From NCBI GenBank assembly GCA_027600665.1, contig JADGJL010000470.1, positions 1 through 20,474 on the forward strand: a stretch of DNA of 20,474 nucleotides, read 5' to 3'. Source of the stretch: Irineochytrium annulatum (Eukaryota; Chytridiomycota; Chytridiomycetes; Chytridiales; Chytridiaceae). Numbering within the stretch: position 1 is the first letter of the stretch; each line of letters begins with the position of its first letter. The notes under the pieces were generated by a model. That model was not told the DNA's origin, searched no databases, and saw only the letters and a program-made list of their open reading frames with translations. A program made the position numbers and the translations under genes. This document shows positions 18,728-20,474 of this stretch, in pieces.

Positions 18728-20177
18728 CTACTTCTTTTTGCAAACATAAATGAACACCCTATCGATCCTGCCCCCAACATCCTTGCCCATCCCTACAGCC
18801 CCGCCAGGGATCTCGACCTCCATGCACTCCTCCACCTCCCAGCCCCCAATCGCCTCTTCGATAACAACGAGCCTGCCCTCGGGCCTGCCAAGGCTGACCA
18901 GCACGAACACGCAGTCCGCCCCGCTACGCCTCGCTATCCCGTCCCAGATAGCCTTCACAATCGCAACACCATCCGGATGATCCATCAGACCATCCAACGT
19001 GCCCTTGTCAAAAGCCCAGTCGATCAGAGCCTCTCCACCACCCTCCCTCAGCGGCAGCCGCGACGCGTCAAGCTGAATCAACTCTTCCAGCGCCGCACCC
19101 GGCTTGCCATTACTGGCGCCCTGAACCGCCTTCAAGGCCTCGACTGCTACATCGCAGCTGATCACGTACCCCGCCAACCCATCCTTAATGATGCCCTCCC
19201 CGACAGGTGCGTTCCCACACCCGACGTTTAAACACACTCCTTGCCTCGCGCGCTCGGGGATCAGGTTTTTGATCACGGGTCCAACAGCCTTCCAAGGCAA
19301 GAACCAGTCGTATGACCGGAGCTGCGATTGGGCGTAGTGGTGCGTCCAATACCGCGGGTTCGAGTAATCAGCCATAGTCGTGAGCTCGCCCCGCGTTATG
19401 GGCGTGCCCTTGCGGATGATGTCGGCGTCGCGAAGCTCGTTCAGGGCGGGTGGGTTAACCCAGGACGGGAAGAGGATCGTGTACGGCTTCGACGTCGGAG
19501 GACCCGAGGGGTTCTTCGGGTCCGGCGTGGTGTGCACGAAGAGGTGTGCTTCCAACAAGGGCGTGTGTGCTTGATTCGCGTTAGCGGAAACAGGGGCTGC
19601 AAAGGGGATGATGTGAGGGCCGAACGGGTCGAACGAGGCGTAGGAAAAAACAATCGTCTCCTTTTCCGTCTGCGCCTGGTACTGGAAGGCTATCCGGTAG
19701 AGGTTCATAAGAATCTCGTCGGTCGCTAACGATGGAGTTAGATCGCGATAAAAAGAAATGTTGTGGATGCTCACATAGTTGCTTCTTCTCCTCGTTCTCC
19801 ACGTAATATCCCCTCTCCGCAAAATCCAGCTGATGCACCTGGTGGGACATGATACCTCGCAAGCCCTCGTTCGAGTCCAAATGCTCCTTCGCTTGGGCCC
19901 GGTTCACAAACGTCCAGTCGTGCTCATACACGATGAGCGCCTGCTGCGGCGGCAGGTCCTTCTTCGCGACAAGCGTGACCTTGTCCTTGCCGTTGACAGT
20001 GGTCTTCTCCCACTCGAAGTGGTCGAAAGCGTCGGTGCCCAGTTGGTGGGCTTCCAGCTTCGCCCACAACACCGGAAAAAGGATGCGCGGCATGCCGATG
20101 CCCTCCAGCTGCGCCGTGTGATCCTCCAAGAACGTGTCCAGGGACCGGATCGTGTCACGCACCTGGGCTAAGGACAT
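18728..20177 (-). CDS. TTLL12-like N-terminal domain fused to an EEF1AKMT4/METTL13-like methyltransferase
   Basis: Two exons (19775-20177 and 18728-19725) joined by a 49-nt intron (GTGAGC donor, ATCGTTAG acceptor, branch-like ATCTAAC) give about 466 residues. Residues 1-225 resemble the N-terminal domain of human TTLL12: IGMPRILFPVLWAKLEAHQL, then YEHDWTFVNRAQAKEHL, then NLYRIAFQYQAQTEKE with SYASFDPFG, then PYTILFPSW. The TTL ligase domain that follows in TTLL12 is absent. Instead residues about 255-466 are a class I SAM-dependent methyltransferase. It shows NPRYWTHHYAQ and YDWFLPW, motif I LNVGCGNAP (near 301), an acidic post-I SCDVAVEALK, LDASRLPL, and WAFDKGTLDGLM (near 372). This is the signature of the EEF1AKMT4/METTL13 group, which methylate elongation factor 1A. 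The substrate is not shown here. ATG 20177 is chosen because CATTTTTCAG just upstream looks like a 5' UTR acceptor; ATG 20249 in the same frame would add 24 residues. Confidence 0.85.
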
Positions 20178-20474
20178 CGTTGCTGAAAAATGAGTTGGCA
20201 ACAACGAATTGACGACCACATAAGGACAGTACAAAACGTGCAAATGCATACTTGAAGATAAATATATTTCTACCGCACGGGGATATTAAAAGGGGAAGGG
20301 ATCAGGCAATCCTCATATCAACAACAATGTATGCAAACACTGATTGTCATCATGTCCCACAGCTGAAGTACCCTAAGAAGCAGCACGAACAATCGCCGCG
20401 GTGAAAACTGCAAAATAAAAAGTGAATGCACCAAAATATCCAAAGCAAAGAAAAATATCTATACAGAGCCGAAG
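20178..20474 (-). promoter_or_regulatory. Upstream region of the methyltransferase gene
   Basis: On the minus strand this holds the leader of the fusion gene. A donor-like CAA/GTATGC near 20252 and an acceptor CATTTTTCAG ending near 20183 would define a 5' UTR intron of about 70 nt that contains the alternative ATG 20249. The rest is AT-rich with no coding frame on either strand. Confidence 0.4.

Noticed and set aside
1..20474. Possible mobile element, tRNA, rRNA, CRISPR or clustered pathway
   Set aside because: I found no transposase or reverse transcriptase motif, terminal inverted repeats, cloverleaf or spaced repeats. The genes belong to unrelated housekeeping processes.

Overview
The window is nuclear DNA of a eukaryote, most likely a fungus. 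Genes are GC-rich and cut by many short GT-AG introns (about 42-70 nt; one proposed at 106 nt), several with a CTAAC/CTAAT-like branch site near the 3' end. There are no bacterial operons. Mediator subunit MED12, a long fungal-type coiled-coil protein and a TTLL12-like domain fit a fungus. The high intron density and the TTLL12-like and BipA genes suggest an early-diverging or basidiomycete-like genome, but this is inference. I rebuilt all gene models by hand from splice signals, reading frame and protein similarity recalled from memory; exon phases were checked for every junction listed.

Layout, left to right. At 1-844 there are only fragments of a possible minus-strand gene (about 286-566), which I cannot identify. 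Next is a plus-strand unknown, Ser/Thr/Ala-rich protein (about 845-2223). A minus-strand WD40 protein (2296-3584) lies head-to-head with MED12 (3615-9562, about 21 exons, about 1617 aa), with only 30 bp between the two ATGs. MED12 converges on a minus-strand Sel1-like repeat protein (9806-11200). A 549-bp divergent region then leads to a plus-strand RING-H2 protein (11750-13240). This is followed by a BipA/TypA-type translational GTPase with a mitochondrial-looking N-terminus (13419-16179, 9 exons). Two minus-strand genes close the window: a coiled-coil protein (16691-18522, 6 exons) and a two-exon protein (18728-20177). The last one joins the N-terminal domain of TTLL12 to an EEF1AKMT4/METTL13-like methyltransferase.

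The genes look like ordinary housekeeping and regulatory genes rather than one co-operating system: transcription (MED12), organelle translation (BipA), ubiquitin transfer (RING), scaffolds (WD40, Sel1, coiled coil) and protein methylation. I see no CRISPR array, transposon, rRNA or tRNA. The most unusual items are the TTLL12-N/methyltransferase fusion, the extremely tight MED12/WD40 divergent pair, and the nuclear-encoded BipA homologue.
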